Positions 34,269 through 44,195 of a stretch of 64,000 nt of DNA are shown here, one piece after another. Origin of the DNA: Bacteroidia bacterium (GTDB lineage Bacteria; Bacteroidota; Bacteroidia; Bacteroidales; GWA2-32-17). Within the stretch, counting starts at the first letter, position 1. Each line of letters begins with the position of its first letter. The stretch is taken from the NCBI GenBank assembly GCA_016218155.1, contig JACREQ010000107.1:1-64000 (forward strand), given 5' to 3'. The notes under the pieces were generated by a model. It searched no databases, was not told the origin of the DNA, and saw nothing but the letters and a program-made list of their open reading frames with translations. Position numbers and translations under genes: made by a program.

Positions 34269-36956
34269 ATGGCCAAAAAAGAACATATTAACGACGAAAA
34301 TAAAGAATTGGAAAACAATTCTGAAGACAAACAAACTCCTGAAACGCATATTCATTCGTCAACTGCGGTTCCTGTTACATCTAAAACTACCCGACTTTCG
34401 GGTATGTATAAAGACTGGTTTTTAGAATACGCATCTTATGTTATATTGGAACGTGCAGTTCCTCACCTAGACGACGGCTTAAAACCTGTTCAAAGACGTA
34501 TTCTTCATTCTATGAAACGTATGGATGACGGTCGCTACAATAAAGTAGCTAATGTTATAGGTTTTACAATGCAGTTTCACCCACATGGTGATGCTTCAAT
34601 TGGTGAAGCTTTGGTACAGTTGGGACAAAAAGATTTATTAATAGACACACAAGGAAACTGGGGAAATATTTTCACAGGTGACAGTGCAGCTGCTCCTCGA
34701 TATATAGAGGCAAGACTTTCAAAATTCGCAAATGCAGTAGTTTTCAATCCAAAAACCACAGCATGGAAACTTTCATATGATGGTCGTAACAAAGAGCCCA
34801 TTACACTTCCGGTAAAGTTCCCGCTACTTCTTGCTCAAGGTGTAGAAGGTATTGCAGTTGGTTTAGCTTCAAAGATTTTACCACATAATTTTATCGAATT
34901 AATTGATGCATCAATAGCATACCTTAAAAAAGAAGATTTCGAATTATATCCCGATTTTCCTACAGGTGGTATGGCTGATGTTTCCAGATATAATGACGGA
35001 ATAAGAGGTGGAGCAGTAAAAATTCGTGCTAAAATTAAAAAGATAGACGCAAAAACTTTACTCATTAGCGACTTGCCTTTTGGCTCTAATACCGAAAAAT
35101 TAATCGACAGCATATTAAAAGCTAACGAAAAAGGTAAAATTAAAATTAAGAAAATTGATGATAACACAGCAGAAAATGTTGAAATTTTAATTTACCTAAC
35201 ACCAGGCACATCACCCGATAAAACTATTGACGCATTATATGCATTTACCGGTTGCGAGATATCTATTTCACCAAATGCATGTATTATTTCTAAAGACAGG
35301 CCTCATTTTATTGGGGTTAAAGAAATTTTAAAGGCTTGCACCGACAGAACTCTTGCTTTATTAAAGTTAGAACTTGAAATTAGACTAAGTGAATTAGAAG
35401 AAGATTGGCATTTTTCATCACTTGAAAAGATTTTCTTTGAAAATAAACTATATCGTATTTTAGAAAAAGATACAGCTACTTGGGATAAATTAATTGATGC
35501 TATCATTGTTGGATTTAAACCATATAAAAAGCTTTTAAAAAGAGCTATAACAATTGAGGATGTAACAAAACTTACAGAGAAACCTGTACGTAAAATCTCA
35601 AAGTTTGATATTAAAAAAGCAGATGAGCATATACAATCTGTTGAAGAAGAACTTGAAGAAGTTTCAAATCATTTAAAAAACTTAGTTCTTTATACAATAA
35701 ACTACTTTAAGCAAATAAAGAAAAATTTTGGTGAAGGAAAAGAACGTAAAACTGAATTAAGAAATTTTGAAAATATACAAGCTACAAAAGTAGTTGTTGC
35801 TAACGAAAAATTATATGTAAATCGAGAAGAAGGCTTCTTTGGGACAGGTTTAAAGAAAGATGAATACGTTTGTGACTGTTCAGACATTGATGACATAATT
35901 GTATTTATGCGCAATGGCACCTACCAGATCTCAAAAGTTGCCGATAAAGCTTTTGCAGGTAAAGACATTATTCATATTGCTGTTTACCTTAAAGGTGACG
36001 AAAGAACAATATACAATGTTGTTTATAAAGATGGTAAAAACGGACCATCATTTATGAAACGTTTTGCTGTAACAGGTGTAACAAGAGATAAAATTTACGA
36101 TATAACAAAGGGTACTGAAAACAGTAAAATAATGTGGTTTACTGCAAACAGAAACGGTGAAGCCGAAATTGTTAAAGTATTTTTAAAGCCAAAACCAAAA
36201 TTAAAGAAGTTAATTATTGAACTTAACTTTAGTGAACTGGCAATAAAAGGTCGTAGTTCACTTGGTAACCTTGTTACAAAAAATGATATACATAAAATTC
36301 AGTTTAAAGAACAAGGAACTTCTACACTTGGTGGCATTCAGATTTATTTTGACGAAGTTGTAAAAAGATTAAATACTGGTGCTCATGGTAAATTGTTAGG
36401 AGAATTCACAGGAAATGACAGGATTCTGACAATAAATAACATATCAGGCACATATAAAATATATTCATACGATCTTGAAAATCATTTTGAGGAAGATCTG
36501 GTTTATATTGAAAAATATAACCCTAACAAGGTTTTCACTGCTGTTATTTACGATGGTGAACAACAGTTTTATTATTTAAAACGTTTTCAGGCTGAAGACA
36601 CTGAAAAATTTGCTTCATTAATCGGAGACCATCCTGAATCAAGATTTGTTACATTTCACTCACATAAGTATCCGTATTTAGAAGTTCGTTATGGAGGAAG
36701 ACATAAAAACAGACCACCAGAACAAATTGTTGTAGAAGATTTTATCGGAGTTAAAGGATATAAGGCACGCGGTAAACGTATTTCTACTTTTGAGATAGCA
36801 GAATTTAAATGGCTTGAACCCTTAAAAGAAGAAGAACCTGAACCAGATGTTGTTCCAACAAATTACACAGATTTGTCAAATAAAACAACTGCTGATGATT
36901 TAAATATTGACAATCAAGAACCTGCTAATCCAAAACAAATGACACTAAATCTTTAA
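34269..36956 (+). CDS. parC: DNA topoisomerase IV subunit A
   Basis: This 895-residue subunit carries the catalytic Tyr in DSAAAPRYIEARLS (about residue 143) and the winged-helix region with RAVPHLDDGLKPVQRRIL (about 57-74) and FHPHGDASIGEAL (about 101-113). A C-terminal domain (about 510-850) has divergent beta-pinwheel blades, followed by an acidic, disordered tail. The long, degenerate C-terminal domain is typical of Bacteroidota ParC. It begins with a charged ~40-residue leader before the conserved core. aroK starts 7 nt after its stop. Confidence 0.93.
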   Translation: MAKKEHINDENKELENNSEDKQTPETHIHSSTAVPVTSKTTRLSGMYKDWFLEYASYVILERAVPHLDDGLKPVQRRILHSMKRMDDGRYNKVANVIGFTMQFHPHGDASIGEALVQLGQKDLLIDTQGNWGNIFTGDSAAAPRYIEARLSKFANAVVFNPKTTAWKLSYDGRNKEPITLPVKFPLLLAQGVEGIAVGLASKILPHNFIELIDASIAYLKKEDFELYPDFPTGGMADVSRYNDGIRGGAVKIRAKIKKIDAKTLLISDLPFGSNTEKLIDSILKANEKGKIKIKKIDDNTAENVEILIYLTPGTSPDKTIDALYAFTGCEISISPNACIISKDRPHFIGVKEILKACTDRTLALLKLELEIRLSELEEDWHFSSLEKIFFENKLYRILEKDTATWDKLIDAIIVGFKPYKKLLKRAITIEDVTKLTEKPVRKISKFDIKKADEHIQSVEEELEEVSNHLKNLVLYTINYFKQIKKNFGEGKERKTELRNFENIQATKVVVANEKLYVNREEGFFGTGLKKDEYVCDCSDIDDIIVFMRNGTYQISKVADKAFAGKDIIHIAVYLKGDERTIYNVVYKDGKNGPSFMKRFAVTGVTRDKIYDITKGTENSKIMWFTANRNGEAEIVKVFLKPKPKLKKLIIELNFSELAIKGRSSLGNLVTKNDIHKIQFKEQGTSTLGGIQIYFDEVVKRLNTGAHGKLLGEFTGNDRILTINNISGTYKIYSYDLENHFEEDLVYIEKYNPNKVFTAVIYDGEQQFYYLKRFQAEDTEKFASLIGDHPESRFVTFHSHKYPYLEVRYGGRHKNRPPEQIVVEDFIGVKGYKARGKRISTFEIAEFKWLEPLKEEEPEPDVVPTNYTDLSNKTTADDLNIDNQEPANPKQMTLNL

Positions 36957-36963
36957 CCAACTC

Positions 36964-37497
36964 ATGATTATTTACCTTGTAGGTTTTATGGGTAGTGGTA
37001 AGAGTACACTAGGCAGGCAACTTGCAAAGCATTTAAACTATAAATTTATTGATCTTGATGCACTATTTGTTTCTAAAACAAAAATAAAAATACATGAGTT
37101 TTTTGAGAAATATGGTGAAGATGCATTCAGAAAAAGCGAATACGAATTATTAAGGGAAATTGATTTAAGCAATAATCTTGTTATTGCTACAGGTGGCGGA
37201 ACACCTTGTTTTATGGATAACATGGACTATATGAGAAAAACTGGTATAACAGTGTTTCTTCAACTTGAGGCAACTTTACTTTGTAAAAGGCTTATTAATT
37301 CGCATACCATTCGTCCGATGGTTATTGGTAAAACCAAAGAAGAATTAGAAATTTGGGCTGATGAAATGATTAAGAAAAGAGCCGGTTTTTATAAAAAAGC
37401 ACACGTTATTATTGATGCAAGAAACCTTTCAACAGCACTTTTAACAAAAGTTTTAAACCCATATATTTCAGATACTATTTCTTCAGATAATCTCTAA
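36964..37497 (+). CDS. aroK: Shikimate kinase
   Basis: The enzyme phosphorylates shikimate at the 3-position in aromatic amino-acid synthesis. This 177-residue protein has the Walker A motif GFMGSGKST (about residues 7-15), the shikimate-binding DLDALF (about 32-37), FRKSEYELLRE (about 57-67) and the ATGGGTPC loop (about 76-83). The LID Arg lies in TIRPMVIG. It sits 7 nt after parC. Its last 23 nt overlap the convergent hybrid kinase gene. Confidence 0.93.
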   Translation: MIIYLVGFMGSGKSTLGRQLAKHLNYKFIDLDALFVSKTKIKIHEFFEKYGEDAFRKSEYELLREIDLSNNLVIATGGGTPCFMDNMDYMRKTGITVFLQLEATLLCKRLINSHTIRPMVIGKTKEELEIWADEMIKKRAGFYKKAHVIIDARNLSTALLTKVLNPYISDTISSDNL

Positions 37498-39748
37498 TAA
37501 CTTTATAAAGTATCTCCCTGCTAATAGGTTTAGTTACAAAATCATTAAAACCACAGGCTATTGCATGTTCGCGTGTTTCTGCCTGTGCATCCGCAGTTTG
37601 AGCAATAACTGGCATATATGGTCTTATCTTTCTAATTTCTTCAGTAACTTTACACCCTGTCATTTCCGGCAAGTGTAAATCCATAAGTACCAATTCTATC
37701 TCTGCATTTTGTTTAATTGCATTTATAGCCTCTAATCCATTTGATGCATGAATAATCCTAGCCTTATTTCTTTCTAATATTGTTTTTAAATAGTAATAAC
37801 TTGCCTGATCGTCTTCTACAATTAAAAAAGTATTTCCAGAAAAGTCGTGCTGAATATTATTTTGGATATCATTGCTTTCTTCTTTAAACTCTTCTTTTTT
37901 AAGAGGCTTGTAAGGCAAAGAAAAATAGAATATTGATCCCTTGTCTGGCTCAGATTCTACCCAAATAGCTCCTCCCATTAATTCAGTAATAGCTTTTGTT
38001 ATGGCAAGACCTAAACCTGTTCCTCCATATTTTCTGGCTGTTCCTTCATCAGCTTGTTTAAACCTTTCAAATATAAGAGCTAAATTTGCTTTATTAATTC
38101 CAATTCCGGTATCTTTTACATAAAACTTCAAGTCTTTTTCCCTAACAATATATCCAAATTCTATTTTTCCTTTATTTGTAAATTTTAAAGCATTAGTTAA
38201 CAAATTAACAAATATTTGTTTTAATCTGCCTTCATCAATTAATATAAATGAATCTGAATCAATTAAAGGTGTTGACACAACAACATCTAAACCATTCTTG
38301 TTTTTTTCAATTTTATCTTTATTAATCCAGTTATATAACTGTCGGAGTGTTTGGTTTAAATTACAAGCAGATTCGGAAACCCTTAACTGACCTGCTTCTA
38401 TCTTTGAAATATCAATAATGTCATTTATAAGCTCTAATAAGTTACGACTATTAGATGTAACCATATCAATATATTCATCACGCAATTCCTGAGATAAAGT
38501 ATGATCTCTTAGTAAATCAGAGAATCCAATAATAACGTTCAGTGGTGTTCTCACTTCATGACTCATATTTGCTAAAAATGCTGATTTTAGCCTATCACTT
38601 TCTTCTGCTTTTTCTTTAGCAAGCTTAAGATCATTTTCATATTTCTGTCTTTCAGAAATATCAAATACAATTGCCAATATATTAGGTTTATCATTTAATT
38701 TAATAAGTTCTCCTGAAAACGAACAACTTCCTAGTCCGTTTTTTCTAACATATTTCATTATATAATTCTGTACAGAACCATTTATTTGAGTTTTGTTAGA
38801 AATAAACTCATAATCAGCAGCCGATTCAAAAAACGGAATAGATAAAATATAATGTCCTTTAATTTTATTTTTCCTCAGACCAGTAATTTCTTCAAACGAT
38901 TCATTTACATCCACAATATTGCCTTTTTCATCAATAATAAACATCGGTACAGGAGTTCTGTTAAAAGATATGGAAAACTTTTCTTCCGATTGCCTTAATA
39001 CTTCTTCAGAAATTTTTCTCCGTTTTATTTCATCCTCCATTATCCTTGTACGTTGTTCAACTTTTGATTCGAGGTCAGAAGAATATCTTCTATAACTCTT
39101 TATAAGTGCGTATAAAAAAGGAATTACAATTAATAATAGAAACAATGCTTTTGCAAGTGTTAATGGAATTTCGGACATTAATTGTTTTCTTATAAAACTA
39201 ACTTCCATATCAGCACAAAGAACATATTTTCTTCCATTTCTGCTAACTTTTGGAATTAACACTGTTTTAAATGTTCCCCATCGATCTGTATATTCAGAAA
39301 AAGAGGGAATATTTCTATTAAAAGAGCTATAAAATGCTGTGTCAGCTTCAGTATATTCCTGCCAATAGTAAGTTAAATTTTCACCGGTTAACAACTCTTC
39401 TGTTGTTGCTGAAGAAGATGTAAAATACAATTTTCCATTATTCTGAATAACACTGTACAAATACTTAACACCTAAATTATCATTTTGTTTACTTAATAAA
39501 TTCATTATCTCATAAAATTCTATTTTTGTAATAGAATCCTGACCTATAGCCCTATCATGATAATCAACCGGTAATAAATAATCAATACTTTTTGCTGCTT
39601 CTGTTAATTTGTTATCTACCTGAATTTCTATCTCCTCCTTTCGATTATTATATGTCCAGATTGAATACGCCGTAACACCTGCAATATAAACAATTACAGA
39701 AATTATTATCACTCCGGATCTTGATATTTGCTTAACTCTATTAAACAT
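37475..39748 (-). CDS. Hybrid sensor histidine kinase / response regulator
   Basis: This 757-residue protein has two membrane helices (about residues 13-32 and 195-216) bracketing an extracytoplasmic sensor of about 160 residues. A short coiled coil and a PAS domain (about 250-370) follow. The HisKA domain has the His in FLANMSHEVRTPLN (about 398), the HATPase has NLLTNALKFT and GTGLGLAITK, and a C-terminal receiver (about 640-755) carries the phosphoacceptor in LVLMDLHLPEMTG and the Lys in FVTKPIS. No DNA-binding output is attached and no obvious phosphotransfer partner is adjacent, so the output is unknown. It overlaps aroK tail to tail. Confidence 0.93.
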   Translation of the reverse strand: MFNRVKQISRSGVIIISVIVYIAGVTAYSIWTYNNRKEEIEIQVDNKLTEAAKSIDYLLPVDYHDRAIGQDSITKIEFYEIMNLLSKQNDNLGVKYLYSVIQNNGKLYFTSSSATTEELLTGENLTYYWQEYTEADTAFYSSFNRNIPSFSEYTDRWGTFKTVLIPKVSRNGRKYVLCADMEVSFIRKQLMSEIPLTLAKALFLLLIVIPFLYALIKSYRRYSSDLESKVEQRTRIMEDEIKRRKISEEVLRQSEEKFSISFNRTPVPMFIIDEKGNIVDVNESFEEITGLRKNKIKGHYILSIPFFESAADYEFISNKTQINGSVQNYIMKYVRKNGLGSCSFSGELIKLNDKPNILAIVFDISERQKYENDLKLAKEKAEESDRLKSAFLANMSHEVRTPLNVIIGFSDLLRDHTLSQELRDEYIDMVTSNSRNLLELINDIIDISKIEAGQLRVSESACNLNQTLRQLYNWINKDKIEKNKNGLDVVVSTPLIDSDSFILIDEGRLKQIFVNLLTNALKFTNKGKIEFGYIVREKDLKFYVKDTGIGINKANLALIFERFKQADEGTARKYGGTGLGLAITKAITELMGGAIWVESEPDKGSIFYFSLPYKPLKKEEFKEESNDIQNNIQHDFSGNTFLIVEDDQASYYYLKTILERNKARIIHASNGLEAINAIKQNAEIELVLMDLHLPEMTGCKVTEEIRKIRPYMPVIAQTADAQAETREHAIACGFNDFVTKPISREILYKVIRDYLKK

Positions 39749-39757
39749 TAAAACTTC

Positions 39758-41644
39758 TTATTTTAAAATAGTTATTTTACTACTTCCAACATATTTCTTA
39801 TTGTCAAACACCTGTATGATATAAATTCCATCAGTAATATTTAAAACTTCAATACTATTTCCATTAATAACATTTGTATTTACCAATTCATCTCCGACTA
39901 AATTTAATATTTTAACATTAAATTGTTGAACATTGTTATCAATATTTATCCGGAACCTATCAGAAGCAGGATTGGGAAAAATATTTATTAAATTTTCCTG
40001 CTTTTCTTCTGATATATTATTAGCATTTGATATCGGTAAGCTTAAATATGAAGAATGACTTGCTTCATGCAATATTTTATTTGTAGCAGTTAAGGTATCA
40101 CCAGCAACATACATTGTAAACCCGTTATTTAGGTTTCTGTCATATTTTGGGTAATTTGAAGAAGAAACATCAATTCTTATAGAATGTCCTGTTAAAAAAG
40201 TGTACGCTGTGTTAGGAAAATCAATTTGTGCTTCATAAATCTGGTTTGGAATAATAGAAGATGTATCTGCAGTTGAATACCCATTTCTGAAACGCATTCT
40301 TAAAATTCCATCAGAAATAAGTATTGAACGTCCATCAGGATATACATCGCATAAACGTATTGTAAAATCTGTATCTTTCCGATCGCTTTTAATATATAAA
40401 TGAGCTGTTGGTTTACCAGAAATCTTTACTGGACTTGAAAGAACAGCAGAAGTAAAAATCGCTAAATCATTTCTTGATTCTACAACTACGGATTGGTCGT
40501 ATGGCCCCTGCAATAAATCCTGTCTTAACGTTGTACCACCATGTGTTGGCGAGGGATTTGAAGGATTATATATATACTGAGAATAACTATTTGTTAATAC
40601 CGGAGCCAAATTTGATAATACACCCGTTTCATTTAAATAAAAATTCTGATTTGTATTACCTGTCGGAGGCCAGGTAGTAGTAGAGTTCCAAATATTCTCA
40701 CCAATATTAAAATAACGTATTATAGGTTCAGAATCCCAACCATTAGGTTGATTTTTTAAATAATAATCAAGAAATCGTAATGCTAATGAGTCACTCCAGC
40801 CACAAGCTTCGTTAAAGGTTAACTCTCCCTGATTACAAGTACCTACTTGTGCCTGACCAAACCCTCCATGTGCCCATGGTCCCATTAATAATTTATGTTT
40901 ACCTCTAACTGTTACTGGCGATGATTGTCTTATCCCTGCAAATAAATTCATCATTAAATCAATATTATGATCATACCAACCACCAATCATAAAACAAGGC
41001 ACATTAATTAACTGAGGATAAAAATTTGTATTCTGTAAATACTGCCATGTTAAATTATAAAATGGATTTGCAAGTATCCCTACTGACATCCCATAACCTA
41101 AAGCATCAAGCTGCTGAACATACTCAGTTCTATAAACACCTCCGGGATAATACTCACTGTATTCAAACTGAGAGCCAGCAACAAGTGGAACACAACAAGT
41201 TAAATGTGGTGGATTTTCCTTCGCTGTTTGGTACTGAATTTTTCCAAGAGCAGACGGACCCCATGTTCCGATTTTTCCATCAGACCAGGTTTGCTGGGCA
41301 ATCCATTCTACTATATCATAACCATCTTGCCCACGATTTGGTGTTCCTGCCAGTGCTCCTGAACTACCATAGAACCCTCTCCAGTCAACAATAACAAAAT
41401 TATATCCTGATAAATTTAAATTTGCATCTATTCCTAATGGCAAACCAAATCTGTAAAAAATTCTATTATAAGGTGTTTGAATTAATATTGTTGGACGCTG
41501 TAAACCACCAGTTGGAATATAAATGTCTGCAGCAAGTTTTTTCCCATCGCGCATAACTATAGAATCAACTTGTGGAGTGTAAATCTGCGAAAAAGTCAAT
41601 CTGCTAAAACAGAAAATAAATAAGACAAGCAGAGCTATTTTCAT
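39758..41644 (-). CDS. Secreted CocE/NonD-family hydrolase with T9SS sorting domain
   Basis: This 628-residue protein has a signal peptide (about residues 1-19). The X-Pro dipeptidyl-peptidase/CocE-type alpha/beta hydrolase core has FVIVDWRGFYGSSG, the nucleophile Ser in GTWGPSALGKIQY (about 127-139) and late DxD/His candidate regions such as MIGGWYDHN and LLMGPWAHGGFG. The jelly-roll C-terminal domain of the family is present (about 390-545). The last 80 residues form a type IX secretion sorting domain with NIFPNPASDRFRI and DGIYIIQVF. Such enzymes hydrolyse esters or acyl-peptides. Export to the cell surface is therefore likely. Confidence 0.88.
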   Translation of the reverse strand: MKIALLVLFIFCFSRLTFSQIYTPQVDSIVMRDGKKLAADIYIPTGGLQRPTILIQTPYNRIFYRFGLPLGIDANLNLSGYNFVIVDWRGFYGSSGALAGTPNRGQDGYDIVEWIAQQTWSDGKIGTWGPSALGKIQYQTAKENPPHLTCCVPLVAGSQFEYSEYYPGGVYRTEYVQQLDALGYGMSVGILANPFYNLTWQYLQNTNFYPQLINVPCFMIGGWYDHNIDLMMNLFAGIRQSSPVTVRGKHKLLMGPWAHGGFGQAQVGTCNQGELTFNEACGWSDSLALRFLDYYLKNQPNGWDSEPIIRYFNIGENIWNSTTTWPPTGNTNQNFYLNETGVLSNLAPVLTNSYSQYIYNPSNPSPTHGGTTLRQDLLQGPYDQSVVVESRNDLAIFTSAVLSSPVKISGKPTAHLYIKSDRKDTDFTIRLCDVYPDGRSILISDGILRMRFRNGYSTADTSSIIPNQIYEAQIDFPNTAYTFLTGHSIRIDVSSSNYPKYDRNLNNGFTMYVAGDTLTATNKILHEASHSSYLSLPISNANNISEEKQENLINIFPNPASDRFRINIDNNVQQFNVKILNLVGDELVNTNVINGNSIEVLNITDGIYIIQVFDNKKYVGSSKITILK

Positions 41645-41762
41645 GATGAAACTTTATTTTTTTTACACTAATACTTTGTTATGTAAAATTAATGAAAAAT
41701 TTCATCATTTACATAATGATAAAGTTCCTTTAAAAATTAATTAAAAAAAAGAGTATAAAAAC

Positions 41763-42680
41763 CTATTTTGTTAATTCCTGAAAAACCTGCTCTAAAGACA
41801 TTTCTTTCTTTTGCATAGAAAGAACAGTAATACTTTTCTTTACAGCAAATTGAAAAATCTCTGGACGAATATCATCTTGTGTATTTCCTTCAATTAACCA
41901 ATTAAATTGCTTTAATCCTTGAACTTTACTAACCCCATTTATTTTAAGAAGTTCATCTCTTGAAACCGTTGTATTAAATTCAACAATTACGGTTTGATGA
42001 TTAATTGCAGAAGTTTGTTTTTGTAAATCTTCTTTACTGTTATCGGCAACAATTTTACCATTATTAATAATAATCACCCGATTACAAATTGCCTCTACCT
42101 CCTGCATTAAATGTGTAGAAAGAAGAACTGTTTTTTGTTTTCCAACTTCAGCTATTAAATTTCTGATTTCTATAATTTGGTTTGGATCAAGTCCAGAAGT
42201 TGGTTCGTCTAATATTAAAACAGAGGGGTCATGAATTAATGCCTGTGCAAGACCAACACGTTGTCTGTATCCCTTTGATAATGCTCCAATTTTCTTTTTT
42301 TGCTCAACAGTCAAACCTGTTTTTATTATCATCTCATCTGTTCGGGCTTTTGCCTGCTTTGGACTCAATTTATATAAACGTGCAACAAAATAGAGGTATT
42401 CACGCACATACATGTCAAGATATAAAGGATTATTTTCAGGTAAATAACCGATTTGTTTTCTTACCTCTATACCATTTTCAAGAATATCTAAACCATTAAC
42501 TAAAATATCTCCTGAAGATGGAGGAATAAAACCAGTAATTATTTTCATCATTGTTGATTTTCCTGCACCATTTGGTCCAAGAAAACCAAAAATTTCGCCA
42601 CTTGATATTTCAAATGAAACATTATCAAGGGCTTTTTGTTTCCCGTAAAGTTTAGTAATTCCTTTTACGCTTATCGACAT
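41763..42680 (-). CDS. gldA: GldA-type ABC transporter ATP-binding protein
   Basis: This 305-residue ATPase has Walker A GPNGAGKST (about residues 35-43), the ABC signature LSKGYRQRVGLAQAL (about 134-148), Walker B VLILDEPTSGLDPNQ (about 154-168) and the H-loop in STHLMQEV. A C-terminal domain of about 80 residues ends it, typical of GldA. In gliding flavobacteria GldA works with GldF and GldG, but no permease genes are adjacent here. The same family occurs in non-gliding Bacteroidota, so motility should not be inferred. It is followed by the T9SS hydrolase on the same strand. Confidence 0.85.
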   Translation of the reverse strand: MSISVKGITKLYGKQKALDNVSFEISSGEIFGFLGPNGAGKSTMMKIITGFIPPSSGDILVNGLDILENGIEVRKQIGYLPENNPLYLDMYVREYLYFVARLYKLSPKQAKARTDEMIIKTGLTVEQKKKIGALSKGYRQRVGLAQALIHDPSVLILDEPTSGLDPNQIIEIRNLIAEVGKQKTVLLSTHLMQEVEAICNRVIIINNGKIVADNSKEDLQKQTSAINHQTVIVEFNTTVSRDELLKINGVSKVQGLKQFNWLIEGNTQDDIRPEIFQFAVKKSITVLSMQKKEMSLEQVFQELTK

Positions 42681-42765
42681 GTATTAAAAATTAATCTTTT
42701 GCGAAATTAAACAAATTCGTTACAAACGAACAAGTTTAAATCTTAAATAATCTCAAAATTATTTT

Positions 42766-42835
42766 TGTCATTCTGAACTTTCCTACCGTCATCCTGAGCG
42801 GAGTCGAAGGAAGGTAGACGAAGTGAAGAATCTAT
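42766..42835. repeat. Dispersed palindromic element, copy B
   Basis: TGTCATTCTGAAC is followed by CGTCATCCTGAGCGGAGTCG, then GACGAAGTGAAGAATCTAT. The AACGAAGTGAAGAATCTAT-type block and the TGTCATTCTGA opening match copy C at 62189. It looks like a composite or partly duplicated copy with slightly higher G+C than its surroundings. It occupies most of the 230-nt gap between the SDR and gldA genes. Confidence 0.55.
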
Positions 42836-42910
42836 AAAGAATATACAACATTCGGTGAGAAAGTACATAGCAAAACTCAAATAACAATGACTATGTGTTT
42901 ATAAAACAAA

Positions 42911-43873
42911 TTAAAACAATCCCTTTTTATGCTTTTCACCTAAAACCTTTAACATATCAGCTGTCATTAAATCCAAGTCATACGCTGGTTTCCATCCCCA
43001 TTCCTCACGTGCAGCAGTATCGTCAATTGAACGAGGCCATGAATCGGCTATTGCCTGACGGAAATCTATTTTATAATCGATAGTAAAATCAGGAATATGT
43101 TTTTTTATACTTTCGGCTAAAATCGCAGGTGTAAAACTCATCGCTGCAAGATTAAAATCAGAATGATGTTTTAATTTTGAATAATCGGCTTGAAATAAAT
43201 CTATAGTTGCCTTTAAGCAATCAGGCATATACATCATAGGAAGCATTGTGTCTTCTTTCAAAAAACATGTATATTTTTTATTTTTGATTGCTTCGTAATA
43301 AATTGCAACAGCATAATCCGTTGTTCCGCCGCCAGGAAGTGTTTCGTTACTTATAATTCCCGGATAGCGTAAACCACGAACATCCATACCATATTTAAAC
43401 ACATAATAATCTGCAACAAGTTCACCTGCAACTTTCGTAACACCGTACATAGAAGTTGGTTTCAACACTGTTTCCTGCGGTGTGTTATTTCTTGGGGTTG
43501 AAGGACCAAAAGCAGCAATAGAACTAGGATTAAATACCTGTTTTAATTTTAATTCACGAGCAACTTCAAGAACATTTATAAAACCATTCATATTAACATT
43601 CCATGCTAATTGTGGATTTTGTTCTCCGCATGCAGAAAGAATTGCAGCCATGCTTATTATTGCATCAACATTATTCTTTTTAACAACGTCTGCAATATTA
43701 TTAATATCGGTAATATCAACCTTTGCAACTGGTCCCGAATTAAGAAGTTTTTCAGAAGTTATTTCTTTAATTTCGCCAGCTATTACATTTTCGCCACCAT
43801 AAATTTTTCTTAACTCAAGTGTTAATTCTGAACCAATTTGTCCGGCTGCACCAATAATTAATATTTTTTTCAT
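42911..43873 (-). CDS. L-threonine 3-dehydrogenase-like NAD-dependent SDR
   Basis: This 320-residue extended short-chain dehydrogenase has the Rossmann motif ILIIGAAGQIGSEL (about residues 4-17). It has the threonine-dehydrogenase-type segment PSSIAAFGPSTPRNNTP (about 116-132) and the catalytic YxxxK in SMYGVTK (about 142-148). These match the UDP-galactose-epimerase-like L-threonine dehydrogenases of flavobacteria and archaea, which make 2-amino-3-ketobutyrate. The partner Kbl ligase is not in the window. A different sugar epimerase is less likely, given the GPSTPRNNTP stretch. Confidence 0.78.
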   Translation of the reverse strand: MKKILIIGAAGQIGSELTLELRKIYGGENVIAGEIKEITSEKLLNSGPVAKVDITDINNIADVVKKNNVDAIISMAAILSACGEQNPQLAWNVNMNGFINVLEVARELKLKQVFNPSSIAAFGPSTPRNNTPQETVLKPTSMYGVTKVAGELVADYYVFKYGMDVRGLRYPGIISNETLPGGGTTDYAVAIYYEAIKNKKYTCFLKEDTMLPMMYMPDCLKATIDLFQADYSKLKHHSDFNLAAMSFTPAILAESIKKHIPDFTIDYKIDFRQAIADSWPRSIDDTAAREEWGWKPAYDLDLMTADMLKVLGEKHKKGLF

Positions 43874-43994
43874 AATTGAAATTTCAAAACAATTAATTCA
43901 ACTAATTTTCAAAACTGAAGTCGCAAATGTAATAGTTTTCATAAATAAATTACATGAGAACTTACATTGTTGTTAAACACTAAAAGTAAAGCGT

Positions 43995-44175
43995 CATGCT
44001 CTTCGCCACTCCGCCAAGGCCAATATCATTGACTTAAGAAAATTTCATTTCGTTAACCCATTTGCTTACTTCTTGATACGCTTTGCTTCCGCCACGGCGG
44101 AGCAGCGGAAAGTTCAATCGAGAACTACAGGAAGTCTGAGCTTAAATCAATGACATTGCCACGGCAGAGAACATG
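43995..44175. repeat. Imperfect long inverted-repeat element
   Basis: CAATATCATTGACTTAAG (44021-44038) pairs with CTTAAATCAATGACATTG (44141-44158) at 16 of 18 positions. Outside these, GCCAAGGC faces GCCACGGC. An internal CCGCC-AC-GGCGG palindrome is at 44089-44100. G+C is clearly higher than in the flanking genes. No coding frame of note. It fills the 322-nt gap between the SDR and radical SAM genes and looks like a MITE-like element or a large structured repeat. Confidence 0.6.
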
Positions 44176-44195
44176 GTGATAAAACTTATATTTTT

